This document shows positions 1 to 13,439 of a stretch of DNA of 64,000 nt, piece by piece. The DNA is taken from NCBI RefSeq assembly GCF_000013865.1, contig NC_007948.1, positions 806,001 through 870,000 of the forward strand. Direction: 5' to 3'. Numbering within the stretch: position 1 is the stretch's first letter; each line of letters starts with the position of its first letter. The DNA is from Polaromonas sp. JS666. Its GTDB lineage: Bacteria > Pseudomonadota > Gammaproteobacteria > Burkholderiales > Burkholderiaceae_C. Under the pieces are notes generated by a model. It did no database searches and was not told the origin of the DNA. It saw only the letters and a program-made list of their open reading frames with translations. A program made the translations under genes and the position numbers.

Positions 1-336
1 GCTGAGATGGATGCCCTGCTGTCTGATATCAATCAGGCCGGACTGGGGCGCAGCCTGCAGTTTGAGTTGTTTCGCCCGGGTCAGGTGAGCGTCAGGGAGT
101 ATTACGCGGAATTGCCGATTGCGGTGCGCGTGTCGGGGCGCTATCACGATCTTGGCGCGTTTGCGGCGGATATTGCCAATCTGTCCCGTATCGTCACCCT
201 GAACAATCTGAGTATCCTGCCGGCCAAGGATGGCAATCTGACAATGGATACCACGGCCAAGACTTTCCGTTACCTCGACGGTGACGAGGTGGCCTTGCAG
301 CGCAAGAGCGCTCCCGCCAAGGGGGCCAAGAAATGA
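1..336 (+). CDS. pilO: Type IV pilus inner-membrane alignment protein PilO (3' part)
   Basis: The reading frame is open from the first base of the window, so only the C-terminal 111 residues are present and the start lies outside. The segment has the alpha/beta character of the PilO periplasmic domain (the GLGRSLQFELF and YYAELPIAVRVSGRYHDLGAF stretches) and ends in a Lys/Ala-rich tail. PilO pairs with PilN and PilP to link the inner-membrane platform to the secretin. Its stop overlaps the pilP start (ATGA), and pilP and pilQ follow, so the assignment rests on both sequence and context. Confidence 0.9.
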   Translation, partial: AEMDALLSDINQAGLGRSLQFELFRPGQVSVREYYAELPIAVRVSGRYHDLGAFAADIANLSRIVTLNNLSILPAKDGNLTMDTTAKTFRYLDGDEVALQRKSAPAKGAKK

Positions 337-884
337 GACTCAATCGCCCTGCATTGATCGTCAGTTTGACGCTGGTTTTTCTCGGAATGGCCGGTTGCAG
401 TTCTTCCGAACAGGAAGAACTGCAGCAGTGGATGGTGGATCAGCGAAACGCAACCAAGCCCAAGGTTGATCCTTTGCCGGAGCCCACCAAGTTCACGCCG
501 CAAGCCTATAACCAGGAAGGTTCAATAGAGCCTTTCAGCAACCAGAAACTGACACAGGCCTTGAAGCGCGAATCCAATCGGGGGACGGCCAACGCGGCCC
601 TGGTAGCCCCTGAGCTAAGCCGGCGCAAAGAACCGCTGGAGTCGTCCCCTCTGGACGCCGTGGTCATGGTCGGCAGCCTGATCAAGGTCGGCTTGCCTGT
701 GGCACTGGTGCGGGTCGACAACCTCATTTACCAAGTCCGTGCGGGTAACTATCTGGGCCAGAACTACGGCCGTATTACCAAGGTGACCGAAACAAGTATT
801 GCCCTGCGGGAAATCGTGCAGGACGCGGCGGGCGAATGGATAGAGCGGCCAGCGACATTACAGTTATTAGAGGGATCAAAATGA
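333..884 (+). CDS. pilP: Type IV pilus lipoprotein PilP
   Basis: This is a 183-residue protein with a lipoprotein signal: a hydrophobic stretch followed by a lipobox LGMAGC with the lipidated Cys at residue 22. A flexible Pro/Gln/Glu-rich linker follows, then a beta-rich C-terminal domain from about residue 105 (PLDAVVMVGSLIKVGLPVAL). In the family this domain binds PilQ and the PilN/PilO heterodimer, anchoring the secretin to the inner-membrane complex. The start overlaps the pilO stop and the stop overlaps the pilQ start, so translation is probably coupled. Confidence 0.95.
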   Translation: MRLNRPALIVSLTLVFLGMAGCSSSEQEELQQWMVDQRNATKPKVDPLPEPTKFTPQAYNQEGSIEPFSNQKLTQALKRESNRGTANAALVAPELSRRKEPLESSPLDAVVMVGSLIKVGLPVALVRVDNLIYQVRAGNYLGQNYGRITKVTETSIALREIVQDAAGEWIERPATLQLLEGSK

Positions 885-3034
885 ACAAGCAGACATTGGC
901 ATCAAAGGCAGGGGCGATGCGAGGCGGCCTGCAACGTTTGCTTGGATGCGTGCTGCGTGGCGCTTCCCTGAGTGTGGCGCTGATGGCGGGCGCGCTGCCC
1001 TCCATGGCGCAGGCGCAAAATGCCATCCAGTCCCTTTCGGGCTCGGTGCAGGGCGGCGCGGAAGTGATCCGCATTGATCTGGCCGAACCACTTGCGGCCG
1101 TACCCACGGGCTTCAGTATCCAGGCGCCTGCGCGCATCGCGCTTGACTTCCCGGGTGTCAGCAATTCCATGGGACGCTCTGCGGTCGACCTCAACCTCGG
1201 AAATCTGCGCTCCGCGAACGTGGTGCAGGCGGGGGAGCGGACGCGGGTTGTGCTCAATCTGAAGGCGCCCACGGCCTACAAGGCCGAGATACAGGGCAAA
1301 TCCTTGCTGATCACCCTGGAGCCGGCGACTTTGGCCGCGCCCTCTGCGGCGGCGACGCCGGTGTTTGCCGAGAGCCGCAATCGCGACGTCCTGCCGCTCA
1401 AGGATATCGATTTCCGCCGTGGCGCGGACAGCGCGGGGCGCGTGGTTGTGGACCTTGCCAACAACCAGGTCGGCGTGGATATTCGCCAGCAGGGCCAGAC
1501 CCTGGTGGTCGAGTTCCTGAAAACGGCTCTGCCCGAGGGCTTGCGCCGTCGTCTGGATGTGGCTGATTTCGGCACACCGATCCAGACTGTCACCACGTTC
1601 CAGACCGGTGACAAAGTGCGAATGGTCGTGGAGCCCAGAGGCACATGGGAGCACAGTGCCTACCAAAGCGACAACCAGTTCGTGCTGGAAGTGCGTCCGC
1701 AGAAACTCGACCCCAACAAGCTCAGTCAGGGCCCTGGCTACACCGGTGAGAAGCTGTCCCTGAATTTCCAGAATATTGAACTCCGCTCGCTGCTGCAAGT
1801 TATTGCGGACTTCACCAACTTCAATATCGTTACCTCCGATACCGTGACAGGTTCCGTGACGCTACGCTTGAAAGACGTTCCCTGGGATCAGGCGCTGGAC
1901 ATTATTTTGCAGGCCAAGGGATTGGGCATGCGTAAAACGGGCAATGTCTTGCTGATCGCCCCCAAGGACGAGCTTGCAGCGAAGGACAAGCAGGACCACG
2001 AGTCAAGAAATGCCATCCAGAGCCTGGAAGCGCTCCGTACCCAGGACTTCAAGCTGAACTATGCGAAGGCGACAGACATCGCCGCGGGATTGTTGGGCAG
2101 CAGTGGCCCAGGTGCCACCAAGATCCTGTCGGCCCGGGGTAGCGTGATCTCGGAATCGCGTACCAATCAACTGTTTGTGACCGACATACCGGCCAAACTT
2201 GAGCAGGTTCAGGCTTTGATTGCCAAACTGGATATTCCCGTACGCCAGGTGCTGATCGAGGCGCGCATCGTTGAGGCATCGGACACTTTCGGTAAATCGT
2301 TGGGTGTCAGGCTAGGCGGGCGGCCATTCACCTTGAACGGAAACCGCAACGCCATGTTTGGCGCCACCTACATCGCGCCGGACATTACGGCTACATCAGG
2401 AGCAGTTCGTGGGCAGAACTTTGGAACGACTGCGGGCGACTTTGTGCAGTTGCCTGGCGTCGGGCAGAATGGCTACCCGGCATCCACTTTCGCTATCTCC
2501 CTGTTTAACTCTTCGGTGACAAGGTTGTTAAATCTCGAGATTTCGGCGGCAGAAGCTGACGGAAAAGGAAAAATCGTGTCCAGTCCCCGCATCGTGACGG
2601 CGGACCAGGTCAAGGCGCTGATCGAGCAGGGTACTGAATTGCCCTATCAGCAGGCAACCTCCAGCGGCGCGACCTCGATTGCCTTCCGCAAGGCCAACCT
2701 GAAGCTCGAGGTAACCCCTCAGATCACGCCAGAGGGAAACATCATCCTGAATGTGGATGTCAACAAGGACAGTGTGGGCCGGGCCACGGCCAACGGTTTT
2801 GCCATCGACACCAAGCACATCCAGACGCAGGTGTTGGTGGAAAACGGCGGCACGGTGGTGATCGGTGGCATTTTTGAGCAGAACGACAGGGAAGATGAGA
2901 CCAAGGTTCCCCTGCTGGGCGACTTGCCGGCCATTGGCAACCTGTTCAAAACCAAAACCCGTACGGCCAGCAAGTCTGAACTGCTGGTGTTCATCACCCC
3001 CAAGATGCTGACGAACGGGGCTGCGCTGCGCTGA
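881..3034 (+). CDS. pilQ: Type IV pilus secretin PilQ
   Basis: This 717-residue protein is the outer-membrane channel through which the pilus fibre passes. The chosen ATG overlaps the pilP stop and has an AGAGGG ribosome site; the open frame extends upstream but only inside pilP. A long signal peptide ends near residue 45 (MAQAQ). AMIN-like beta domains that bind peptidoglycan follow (roughly 50-270), then the short secretin N domain (LNFQNIELRSLLQVIADFTN), N1 domain and the C-terminal secretin barrel, which includes VPLLGDLPAIGNLFK and ends in LLVFITPKML. pilMN presumably lie upstream outside the window. Confidence 0.97.
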   Translation: MNKQTLASKAGAMRGGLQRLLGCVLRGASLSVALMAGALPSMAQAQNAIQSLSGSVQGGAEVIRIDLAEPLAAVPTGFSIQAPARIALDFPGVSNSMGRSAVDLNLGNLRSANVVQAGERTRVVLNLKAPTAYKAEIQGKSLLITLEPATLAAPSAAATPVFAESRNRDVLPLKDIDFRRGADSAGRVVVDLANNQVGVDIRQQGQTLVVEFLKTALPEGLRRRLDVADFGTPIQTVTTFQTGDKVRMVVEPRGTWEHSAYQSDNQFVLEVRPQKLDPNKLSQGPGYTGEKLSLNFQNIELRSLLQVIADFTNFNIVTSDTVTGSVTLRLKDVPWDQALDIILQAKGLGMRKTGNVLLIAPKDELAAKDKQDHESRNAIQSLEALRTQDFKLNYAKATDIAAGLLGSSGPGATKILSARGSVISESRTNQLFVTDIPAKLEQVQALIAKLDIPVRQVLIEARIVEASDTFGKSLGVRLGGRPFTLNGNRNAMFGATYIAPDITATSGAVRGQNFGTTAGDFVQLPGVGQNGYPASTFAISLFNSSVTRLLNLEISAAEADGKGKIVSSPRIVTADQVKALIEQGTELPYQQATSSGATSIAFRKANLKLEVTPQITPEGNIILNVDVNKDSVGRATANGFAIDTKHIQTQVLVENGGTVVIGGIFEQNDREDETKVPLLGDLPAIGNLFKTKTRTASKSELLVFITPKMLTNGAALR

Positions 3035-3080
3035 GAGTGTCCACCCTGGACGCGCCAATAAAACGTAAAGTCGCTTGAGA

Positions 3081-3122
3081 AGAAAAGCTGGCATCGCCCG
3101 GGCGGATGTCAGCTTTTCTCTT
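3081..3122 (+). terminator. Long hairpin between pilQ and aroK (terminator or attenuator)
   Basis: Bases 3081-3095 and 3105-3119 form a 15-bp stem with a single G-U pair. The loop GCCCGGGCG is itself self-complementary. The right arm ends in CTTTTCT followed by CTTTG, so the U-rich part lies mostly inside the stem. It could end pilMNOPQ transcripts or only attenuate read-through into aroK, which lies 70 bp downstream. Confidence 0.6.
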
Positions 3123-3191
3123 TGTTGCACGCCCCGATTTCGGGGGTGTTTTCATTCTGATGCCCGCGGCGCTGGCATACTGCGTATCCAA

Positions 3192-3731
3192 GTGAATGCA
3201 AACCTGTTGAAAATAGCCTGTGTGGGCCTGCCGGGATCGGGAAAGTCCACGGTGGGCAGGCAGCTTGCCCGCAGGCTGGGTTTGCCATTCGTTGATTCAG
3301 ACCAGGTCATAGAGCAGCGTATCGGCTGCTCCATTCGCGAGTTTTTTGAGCGTGAGGGCGAGGCTTCATTCCGTGATCTTGAACAGCTGGTCATCGATGA
3401 GTTGACCCAAGGAGGGGCCTGTGTGCTCTCCACCGGCGGCGGTAGCGTGCTCCGCCCTGTGAACCGCGAGCATTTGCGGGGGCGGGCGCAGGTCGTATAT
3501 TTGCATTCGGCGCCGGAAGAGGTTTTTCGGCGCTTGCGGCATGACCAGAACCGGCCGCTGCTTCAGGTCGCTGATCCACTGGCCCGATTGCGCGATCTTT
3601 ACATCGCACGCGATCCGCTGTATCGGGAAACCGCCCAATTCGTGATTGAAACCGGCCGTCCTTCGGTGTCCACCCTGGTGAACATGATCCTCATGCAGCT
3701 GGAACTGGCGGGCGTGGTTCCTGCGCCTTAG
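3192..3731 (+). CDS. aroK: Shikimate kinase
   Basis: AroK phosphorylates shikimate at the 3-OH in the aromatic amino acid pathway. The 179-residue product from a GTG start has the P-loop GLPGSGKST at 12-20, the shikimate-binding Asp pair VDSD at about 34-37, the GGG motif in STGGGSV and the lid segment DQNRPLL. The open frame extends back to 3075, but that stretch runs through the hairpin and is not family-like; GTG at 3192 or TTG at 3207 fit the usual N terminus ([13 protein letters not shown]). Neither has a strong Shine-Dalgarno. aroB follows 95 bp downstream, the standard pairing. Confidence 0.93.
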   Translation: MNANLLKIACVGLPGSGKSTVGRQLARRLGLPFVDSDQVIEQRIGCSIREFFEREGEASFRDLEQLVIDELTQGGACVLSTGGGSVLRPVNREHLRGRAQVVYLHSAPEEVFRRLRHDQNRPLLQVADPLARLRDLYIARDPLYRETAQFVIETGRPSVSTLVNMILMQLELAGVVPAP

Positions 3732-3826
3732 CCTGGTGTCACCTGCCAGGCTCGGGCTGCTGCGGTAACGAAGCAATGACCGGGAGAGACCCCCAAGGAT
3801 CGTGGAGTGCCTCTACACTTGCGCTT

Positions 3827-4942
3827 ATGCAAGCAAACACTTCCCCTGCTGTGGCGCGGGTTCATATCCATCTGGCCGAGCGCAGCTATCCGATAGTCAT
3901 CGGTGCGGGCCTGCTGGGCAGTGCGTCGACCTACGAGCAATTGCCCAAGGCCACGACGGCGCTTATCGTCTCCAATACCACTGTCGCTCCCCTCTATGCG
4001 GCTCCGCTCGCCCACGCCCTCCGAACGCGCTACCAGAAGGTCTTGCAGGTGACCTTGCCCGATGGCGAGGACCATAAAGACTGGCCCACGCTACAGCTGA
4101 TTTTTGACGCGCTGCTGGGAAATGGTTGTGATCGTAAAACCGTGCTGTTTGCGCTGGGCGGTGGGGTCGTCGGCGACATGACGGGTTTTGCCGCCGCAAG
4201 CTACATGCGCGGCGTGCCCTTCGTGCAGGTGCCTACAACCCTGCTGGCCCAGGTGGATTCATCGGTAGGCGGCAAGACAGCCATCAACCACCCACTGGGG
4301 AAAAACATGATCGGCGCGTTCTATCAGCCGCTCCAGGTCGTGTGCGACCTGGACGCTCTCGCCACGCTGCCGCCGCGCGAACTGAGCGCGGGCCTGGCCG
4401 AGATCATCAAATACGGGCCGATCGCCGACATGGTGTTTCTCGACTGGATTGAAGGCCACCTCGAGGCCTTGATGAGCAAGGACCCGGCCGCACTGGCGCA
4501 TGCCATTCAGCGCAGCTGCGAGATCAAGGCCTGGGTGGTGGGGCAGGACGAACGCGAATCCGGCTTGCGGGCGATCTTGAATTTCGGCCACACTTTTGGC
4601 CACGCGATTGAGTCGGGGCTGGGCTATGGGGTGTGGCTGCACGGCGAGGGCGTGGGCTGCGGCATGGTGATGGCGGCGCATTTGTCACAGCGCCTGGGCT
4701 TGGTCGACATGGCTTTTGTCGATCGCCTGACAGGACTTGTCCTGCGTGCCGGCCTGCCCGTCAAGGGGCCTGTGCTGTCCGCCACTGACAATGCCGGCCG
4801 TTATCTGGAGCTGATGCGCGTCGATAAAAAATCCGAGGCCGGTGAAATCCGCTTCGTGGTGATTGATGGGCCTGGCAAGGCGGCGGTGCGTGGCGCACCC
4901 GATGCGCTGGTGCGCGAAGTCATCGATGCCTGTTGTGCGTGA
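3827..4942 (+). CDS. aroB: 3-dehydroquinate synthase
   Basis: AroB converts DAHP to 3-dehydroquinate using NAD and a divalent metal. The 371-residue product has the NAD-binding [14 protein letters not shown] segment, the substrate loop [28 protein letters not shown], and the metal ligands in [11 protein letters not shown] and [12 protein letters not shown] 3827 gives the family-like N terminus. An in-frame ATG at 3776 would add 17 residues of low similarity. A TACACT sequence sits just upstream, so a short or leaderless transcript is possible (inference). It is probably cotranscribed with aroK. Confidence 0.95.
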   Translation: MQANTSPAVARVHIHLAERSYPIVIGAGLLGSASTYEQLPKATTALIVSNTTVAPLYAAPLAHALRTRYQKVLQVTLPDGEDHKDWPTLQLIFDALLGNGCDRKTVLFALGGGVVGDMTGFAAASYMRGVPFVQVPTTLLAQVDSSVGGKTAINHPLGKNMIGAFYQPLQVVCDLDALATLPPRELSAGLAEIIKYGPIADMVFLDWIEGHLEALMSKDPAALAHAIQRSCEIKAWVVGQDERESGLRAILNFGHTFGHAIESGLGYGVWLHGEGVGCGMVMAAHLSQRLGLVDMAFVDRLTGLVLRAGLPVKGPVLSATDNAGRYLELMRVDKKSEAGEIRFVVIDGPGKAAVRGAPDALVREVIDACCA

Positions 4943-5008
4943 TGGGCGATGGGGCCGGTAAATGTTGCCGATTTCATGAAGGCTGGAAGCTGTCTGGATG
5001 AGTGAGTC

Positions 5009-6208
5009 ATGAGTGCTGCGGCCTATGCTTGTGATCCGGCGCTGTCGCGCGGCCGGCGCTACCCCGAGCCTGCGGCGCCGACGCGCTCCGAGTTCCAGCG
5101 CGACCGCGACCGGATTGTGCATTCCACGGCGTTTCGCCGCCTGGTCTATAAAACTCAGGTATTTCTGAACCACGAGGGCGATCTCTTCCGCACGCGCCTG
5201 ACCCATTCGCTGGAGGTCGCGCAGTTGGGGCGCTCGATCGCCCGTACCCTGCGGCTCAACGAAGATCTGGTCGAGGCGATCGCCCTGGCGCACGACCTGG
5301 GTCATACGCCGTTCGGCCATGCCGGCCAGGATGCGCTGAACCAATGCCTGAAGGCCCACAACCCACAGAGCGCCGGCTTCGAGCACAACCTGCAGAGCCT
5401 GCGGGTTGTGGACACGCTGGAAGAGCGCTATCCCGCCTACAACGGTCTGAACCTGACGTTTGAGACACGCGAAGGGATTTTGAAGCACTGTTCAAGGCGC
5501 AACGCCCGCCAGATCGAGGCGCGTGAGCCCGGTGGCGTCGCCCGGCGCTTCATCTCGCCGGCCTCCATGGAGCCCCGATGGCTGCAGCCCAGCCTGGAAG
5601 CCCAGCTGGCCAATCTTGCGGATGAAATTGCCTACAACGCCCACGATATCGATGATGGGGTCCGTTCAGGCTTGCTCACCCTGGAGCAACTCGAGGAGGT
5701 GGCGCTGTTCAGCCAGTTTCGCCGCGAGACAGGTCTGGCGCATCCGGGCCTGCTGGGTCGCCGCCTCCTGTTTGAAGCCATACGGCGCATGCTCAGTGCG
5801 CAGGTCTACGACGTCATTGAGGCGACGCGGACAGCCTTGCAGGCCGCCGCGCCGGCTGACGTGGAGGCGGTGCGCCAGCATCCCCCGCTGGTCTGTTTTA
5901 CCGATGAAATGGCGGCGCAGTCCGCCTCCCTCAAACGATTCCTGCTGCAAAATTTATACCGGCATCCACAGGTGGTGCACACCACCCAGGCGGCCCAGCA
6001 AGTGGTTCGCGATTTGTTCGAGGCGTATATGGCCGACCCGGCGCAGATGCCGCAGGCGCATATCGACCGTGCAGCCGGGATTGACATGCCCCATTCCGCC
6101 GGCGCAAAAGCCGAACGTGTGGTGGCTGATTACATCGCCGGCATGACGGATCGCTTCGCCGCCAGGGAACATGAGCGTCTCAAAGGGCGTGCCATTTTTC
6201 CGGTGTGA
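5009..6208 (+). CDS. dgt: Deoxyguanosinetriphosphate triphosphohydrolase-like protein
   Basis: This 399-residue HD-domain protein hydrolyses dNTPs to deoxynucleosides and triphosphate in its family. The N-terminal part contains STAFRRLVYKTQVF and the metal-binding HD signature: RLTHSLEVAQ, then AHDLGHTPFGHAGQ, then the distal Asp in ANLADEIAYNAHDIDDG. The length and the LEERYPAYNGLNLT stretch match the shorter dGTPase-like group rather than the 505-residue E. coli enzyme, so substrate preference is uncertain. It follows aroB by 66 bp, as in many betaproteobacteria, and may be in the same transcript. Confidence 0.92.
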   Translation: MSAAAYACDPALSRGRRYPEPAAPTRSEFQRDRDRIVHSTAFRRLVYKTQVFLNHEGDLFRTRLTHSLEVAQLGRSIARTLRLNEDLVEAIALAHDLGHTPFGHAGQDALNQCLKAHNPQSAGFEHNLQSLRVVDTLEERYPAYNGLNLTFETREGILKHCSRRNARQIEAREPGGVARRFISPASMEPRWLQPSLEAQLANLADEIAYNAHDIDDGVRSGLLTLEQLEEVALFSQFRRETGLAHPGLLGRRLLFEAIRRMLSAQVYDVIEATRTALQAAAPADVEAVRQHPPLVCFTDEMAAQSASLKRFLLQNLYRHPQVVHTTQAAQQVVRDLFEAYMADPAQMPQAHIDRAAGIDMPHSAGAKAERVVADYIAGMTDRFAAREHERLKGRAIFPV

Positions 6209-6226
6209 CAGCACTTCTTCAGGCCG

Positions 6227-6242
6227 CTGCCCAGCCGGGCAG
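6227..6242 (+). terminator. Hairpin downstream of dgt
   Basis: CTGCCC and GGGCAG form a perfect 6-bp stem around an AGCC loop, 18 bp after the dgt stop. There is no T-run, so it is only a candidate terminator or mRNA 3' stabiliser. The rest of 6209-6437 shows no gene; its end carries the ribosome site of the next CDS. Confidence 0.35.
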
Positions 6243-6437
6243 GCAGATTCGATAGCCCGTTGTCGGCGAGGACGCCGCGAAGTACACGCATAGCCTTATG
6301 TCGTGACGGCATTGAGCGGGCCGGCTTTGGATGCTTTCCCGCATTACGCTGCACCGGTGGCCAAATTTGTGGCGGGCATCCGTTGCAGCGCAGGCATCAA
6401 ACCTGCTTGGTTGCCTCGTATCTCGAAAGGTGTTGTG

Positions 6438-7589
6438 ATGGTTCCCAATCGGCGTCAATTAATTCTGGGTAGCGTGTGCGCGGGTGCCTTGGTGGCAAGT
6501 CCCGCGCTTCGGGCACAAACTGCCAAAACTGCGCGCAGGGTGGTCGTGGGCCAGTCCGTGCCGCTGACGGGCGCGGCAGACCAGATCGGGCTGGCTTACC
6601 TCAACGGCGCGAAAATTTGCTTCGATGCCATCAATGCGAAAAACGGTGCGGGCGGCTACAAGATCGACGTCAAGGCGCTGGATGATGGCTACGACCCTGC
6701 CAGAGCTGCCAACAATGCCAGGCAGCTGATGGATCAAGGCGTTGACGCGCTGTTCGGTTTTGCCGGCACGGCCAGTTGCGATGCCGCCTTTGCCGTGGCA
6801 AAGCCGGCGGGGGCCCTGTTTTTTGCCCCCTTTGCCGCCTCCGATGCGCTGCATGATCCTGCCCTCGGCAATGTGTTCCATGTGCGGCCAGCCCTGGCGG
6901 ATGAGGCTTACAAGGTGGTGCGCCACTGTGCCACGCTGAACCAGGACCGCATCGCCGTGTTTGCCGAAGACGATGCCATGGGGCGCGCTGGCCTGGCTGC
7001 CATCAAGCAGGCGCTGGTCGACCTCAAGCGTCCACCGATCGTGGCCAGTGCGCTGTCGCCGGTCAATAGCGACAAGGTTGATGCGGCAGTGGCCCAGCTG
7101 CTCAAGGCAGAGCCCCAAGCCATCATACAGGTCAGCCTCTTCAATTCATCGGCCGCCTTCATCCGCAAAATGCGCCGGGCCGGCTATGGCGGCCAGTTCC
7201 TGAATTTTTCGGTGGTCGGCATAGACCCGCTTTTCAGTGCGCTGGGCAAAGAGATTGGCGGCATCGTCATTTCACAGGTGGTGCCTTCGCCGCGCAGCAC
7301 CGGCACACCCATCATCAAGGAATACCTGGACGTGCTGAACCAGACCGACCAGACGCCCAGTTACGAAAGCGTGGAGGGCTACATCGCTGCCCGCACATTT
7401 GCCGAAGGCGTGCGCCGCAGTGTCTCGGGCGGTGGCAGGCCGGACCGTCCTGGCCTGCAAAAAGCCTTTGAATCCATGACGGACTATGACGTGGGTGGTT
7501 TTCGTATCAACCTGCGCGCCAAAAAGTATGAGTCCGTGCGTGCGATAGACCTGGTCAGCATCACGCCGGACGGCAAGGTCATTCGGTAA
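6438..7589 (+). CDS. ABC transporter periplasmic substrate-binding protein (branched-chain amino acid/amide type)
   Basis: This 383-residue protein has a signal peptide with a twin-arginine-like start (NRRQLIL) and probable cleavage at ALRA-Q near residue 30. The mature part fits the periplasmic binding protein fold of the LivK/amide group: VGQSVPLTGAADQIGLAYLN at the N terminus, then KVDALDD-like and ADEAYKVV segments and a C-terminal VGGFRINL. ATG 6438 is chosen for its GAAAGG ribosome site; the frame is open back to 6303. No permease or ATPase gene is adjacent, so it is an orphan binding protein here. The ligand cannot be told from sequence. Confidence 0.9.
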   Translation: MVPNRRQLILGSVCAGALVASPALRAQTAKTARRVVVGQSVPLTGAADQIGLAYLNGAKICFDAINAKNGAGGYKIDVKALDDGYDPARAANNARQLMDQGVDALFGFAGTASCDAAFAVAKPAGALFFAPFAASDALHDPALGNVFHVRPALADEAYKVVRHCATLNQDRIAVFAEDDAMGRAGLAAIKQALVDLKRPPIVASALSPVNSDKVDAAVAQLLKAEPQAIIQVSLFNSSAAFIRKMRRAGYGGQFLNFSVVGIDPLFSALGKEIGGIVISQVVPSPRSTGTPIIKEYLDVLNQTDQTPSYESVEGYIAARTFAEGVRRSVSGGGRPDRPGLQKAFESMTDYDVGGFRINLRAKKYESVRAIDLVSITPDGKVIR

Positions 7590-7662
7590 CGCCCCGAAGG
7601 GGGAAGGGGGCTGCAAGCCCTGGTGATCAACATGGGATCCGGGATCTCCGGAGTCGTATTGA

Positions 7663-7679
7663 GGGTCAGATTCCAATTA
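7663..7679 (+). repeat. Left inverted repeat of the RAYT unit
   Basis: GGGTCAGATTCCAATTA, an exact reverse complement of 8492-8508. The identity stops sharply on both sides of the 17 bp. Confidence 0.85.
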
Positions 7680-7709
7680 TCATGATGCACAACTCCAGAC
7701 ACTTCTCCC

Positions 7710-8408
7710 ATGGCCCGTCTTCCCCGTCTCACGCTTGCCGGCTATCCCCATCACATTCTTCAGCGCGGCAACAACCAGCAGGCCATTTTTTCATCGGTGG
7801 CCGATTACCAGACGCTGCTGGCCCTGCTGGAAGAAAACGCCCGCAAATTTGGCGTGGCACTGCACGCCTATGTCTTGATGGGCAATCATTTCCATTTGCT
7901 GGCGACTCCGGCAAGCGCCGATGGCTTGCCCCAGATGATGCAGGCTGTGGGCCGGCGTTATGTACGCTATTTCAATGACAGCCAGGGACGCACCGGAACC
8001 CTGTGGGAAGGGCGTTACCGCTCGACCCTGATAGAGGCCGAGCGCTATCTGCTGCCCTGCATGGCCTATATCGACCTCAGTCCGGTACGGGCTGGGGTGG
8101 CAGGGGACCCCAAAGACTACCCCTGGTCTAGCCATGGCCATTACGCCGGTTTGCGGGCCGACAGGCTCGTGACGCCCCATCCGCTATTCTGGGCTCTGGG
8201 CAACACGCCGTTTGGGCGTGAAGTGGCTTACGCCGAATTGGTGCGCGAGGGCATCTCATCGGCGCAGCACGATGCACTGACCCGGTCAGTCCTCGGTGGC
8301 TGGGTGCTTGGAGGGGAGGGCTTTGTGGCTGACGTGCAAAAGCGGACCGAGCGCCGGGTTCAGAAAAACCGGGCCGGACGCCCACCCGGCAGGCCTGTAC
8401 CCCGCTGA
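7710..8408 (+). CDS. REP-associated tyrosine transposase (Y1_Tnp family)
   Basis: The 232-residue product begins MARLPRLTLAGYPHHILQRG, the typical RAYT N terminus. It carries the HUH metal motif GNHFHLL (His60, His62), the segment TGTLWEGRYRSTLIE, and a following helix with conserved tyrosines (ERYLLPCMAYIDLSPVRAG) that should include the catalytic Tyr. The tail is Arg/Pro-rich. Such proteins nick and move REP-like palindromes and are usually single-copy domesticated genes. The frame is intact with no sign of decay. Whether it acts on the intergenic hairpin repeats elsewhere in this window is unknown. Confidence 0.92.
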   Translation: MARLPRLTLAGYPHHILQRGNNQQAIFSSVADYQTLLALLEENARKFGVALHAYVLMGNHFHLLATPASADGLPQMMQAVGRRYVRYFNDSQGRTGTLWEGRYRSTLIEAERYLLPCMAYIDLSPVRAGVAGDPKDYPWSSHGHYAGLRADRLVTPHPLFWALGNTPFGREVAYAELVREGISSAQHDALTRSVLGGWVLGGEGFVADVQKRTERRVQKNRAGRPPGRPVPR

Positions 8409-8491
8409 GCGCCGCCATGTCCACTTTTGAGGTGCTTTTCGGATGATTTTAATGTGTCCCTAATTACATTTAGATATACTTCTTTGGGATT

Positions 8492-8508
8492 TAATTGGAA
8501 TCTGACCC
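8492..8508 (-). repeat. Right inverted repeat of the RAYT unit
   Basis: TAATTGGAATCTGACCC, the exact inverted counterpart of 7663-7679, followed by CATTTAAAG leading into the gltB promoter. Confidence 0.85.
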
Positions 8509-8520
8509 CATTTAAAGTGC

Positions 8521-8549
8521 TTGGCATTGTTGTTGCAGTGCACTATGCT
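8521..8549 (+). promoter_or_regulatory. Sigma70-type promoter of gltBD
   Basis: TTGGCA (8521-8526) and TATGCT (8544-8549) are separated by exactly 17 bp, giving a predicted start near 8556 and a leader of about 85 nt before gltB. It matches 5 of 6 and 4 of 6 consensus bases. Confidence 0.65.
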
Positions 8550-8569
8550 CTCAATCCCTGCAAAAAATT

Positions 8570-8640
8570 ATGAACCTTGCGGAGGAGACGGTGCATGCCT
8601 GTCGCACGCCGCTCTTTTCCCACACCGACGAGGAATTGCC

Positions 8641-8644
<4 letters not shown>
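8570..8644 (+). CDS. Possible 24-residue leader ORF overlapping the gltB start
   Basis: An ATG about 14 nt after the predicted gltB transcription start opens a frame of 24 codons whose TGA overlaps the gltB ATG (ATGA). The encoded peptide would contain four Glu residues (EE near the start, DEE near the end). There is no clear Shine-Dalgarno, so it may be chance. If translated, it would couple ribosome arrival to gltB initiation. Confidence 0.25.
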
Positions 8645-13383
<4,739 letters not shown>

Positions 13384-13439
13384 GGCCTGATCGCAGCAAA
13401 CTTGTACTCATCACGATAACGGAACCGACAGGACTGATC

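Larger units (their letters stand above)
7663..8508 (+). mobile_element. RAYT-type (REP-associated tyrosine transposase) unit with inverted ends
   Basis: An 846-bp segment bounded by a perfect 17-bp inverted repeat: GGGTCAGATTCCAATTA at 7663-7679 and its reverse complement at 8492-8508. It holds one transposase gene. The stretch after the gene (8430-8510) is markedly AT-rich compared with its surroundings. No target-site duplication is visible, as expected for HUH-type elements. It sits between the binding-protein gene and the gltB promoter, whose -35 box begins only 12 bp beyond the right end. Confidence 0.8.

Noticed and set aside
7663..8508. RAYT unit as a classical DDE insertion sequence with target duplication
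   Set aside because: The protein is a Y1/HUH transposase and no flanking direct repeat is visible.
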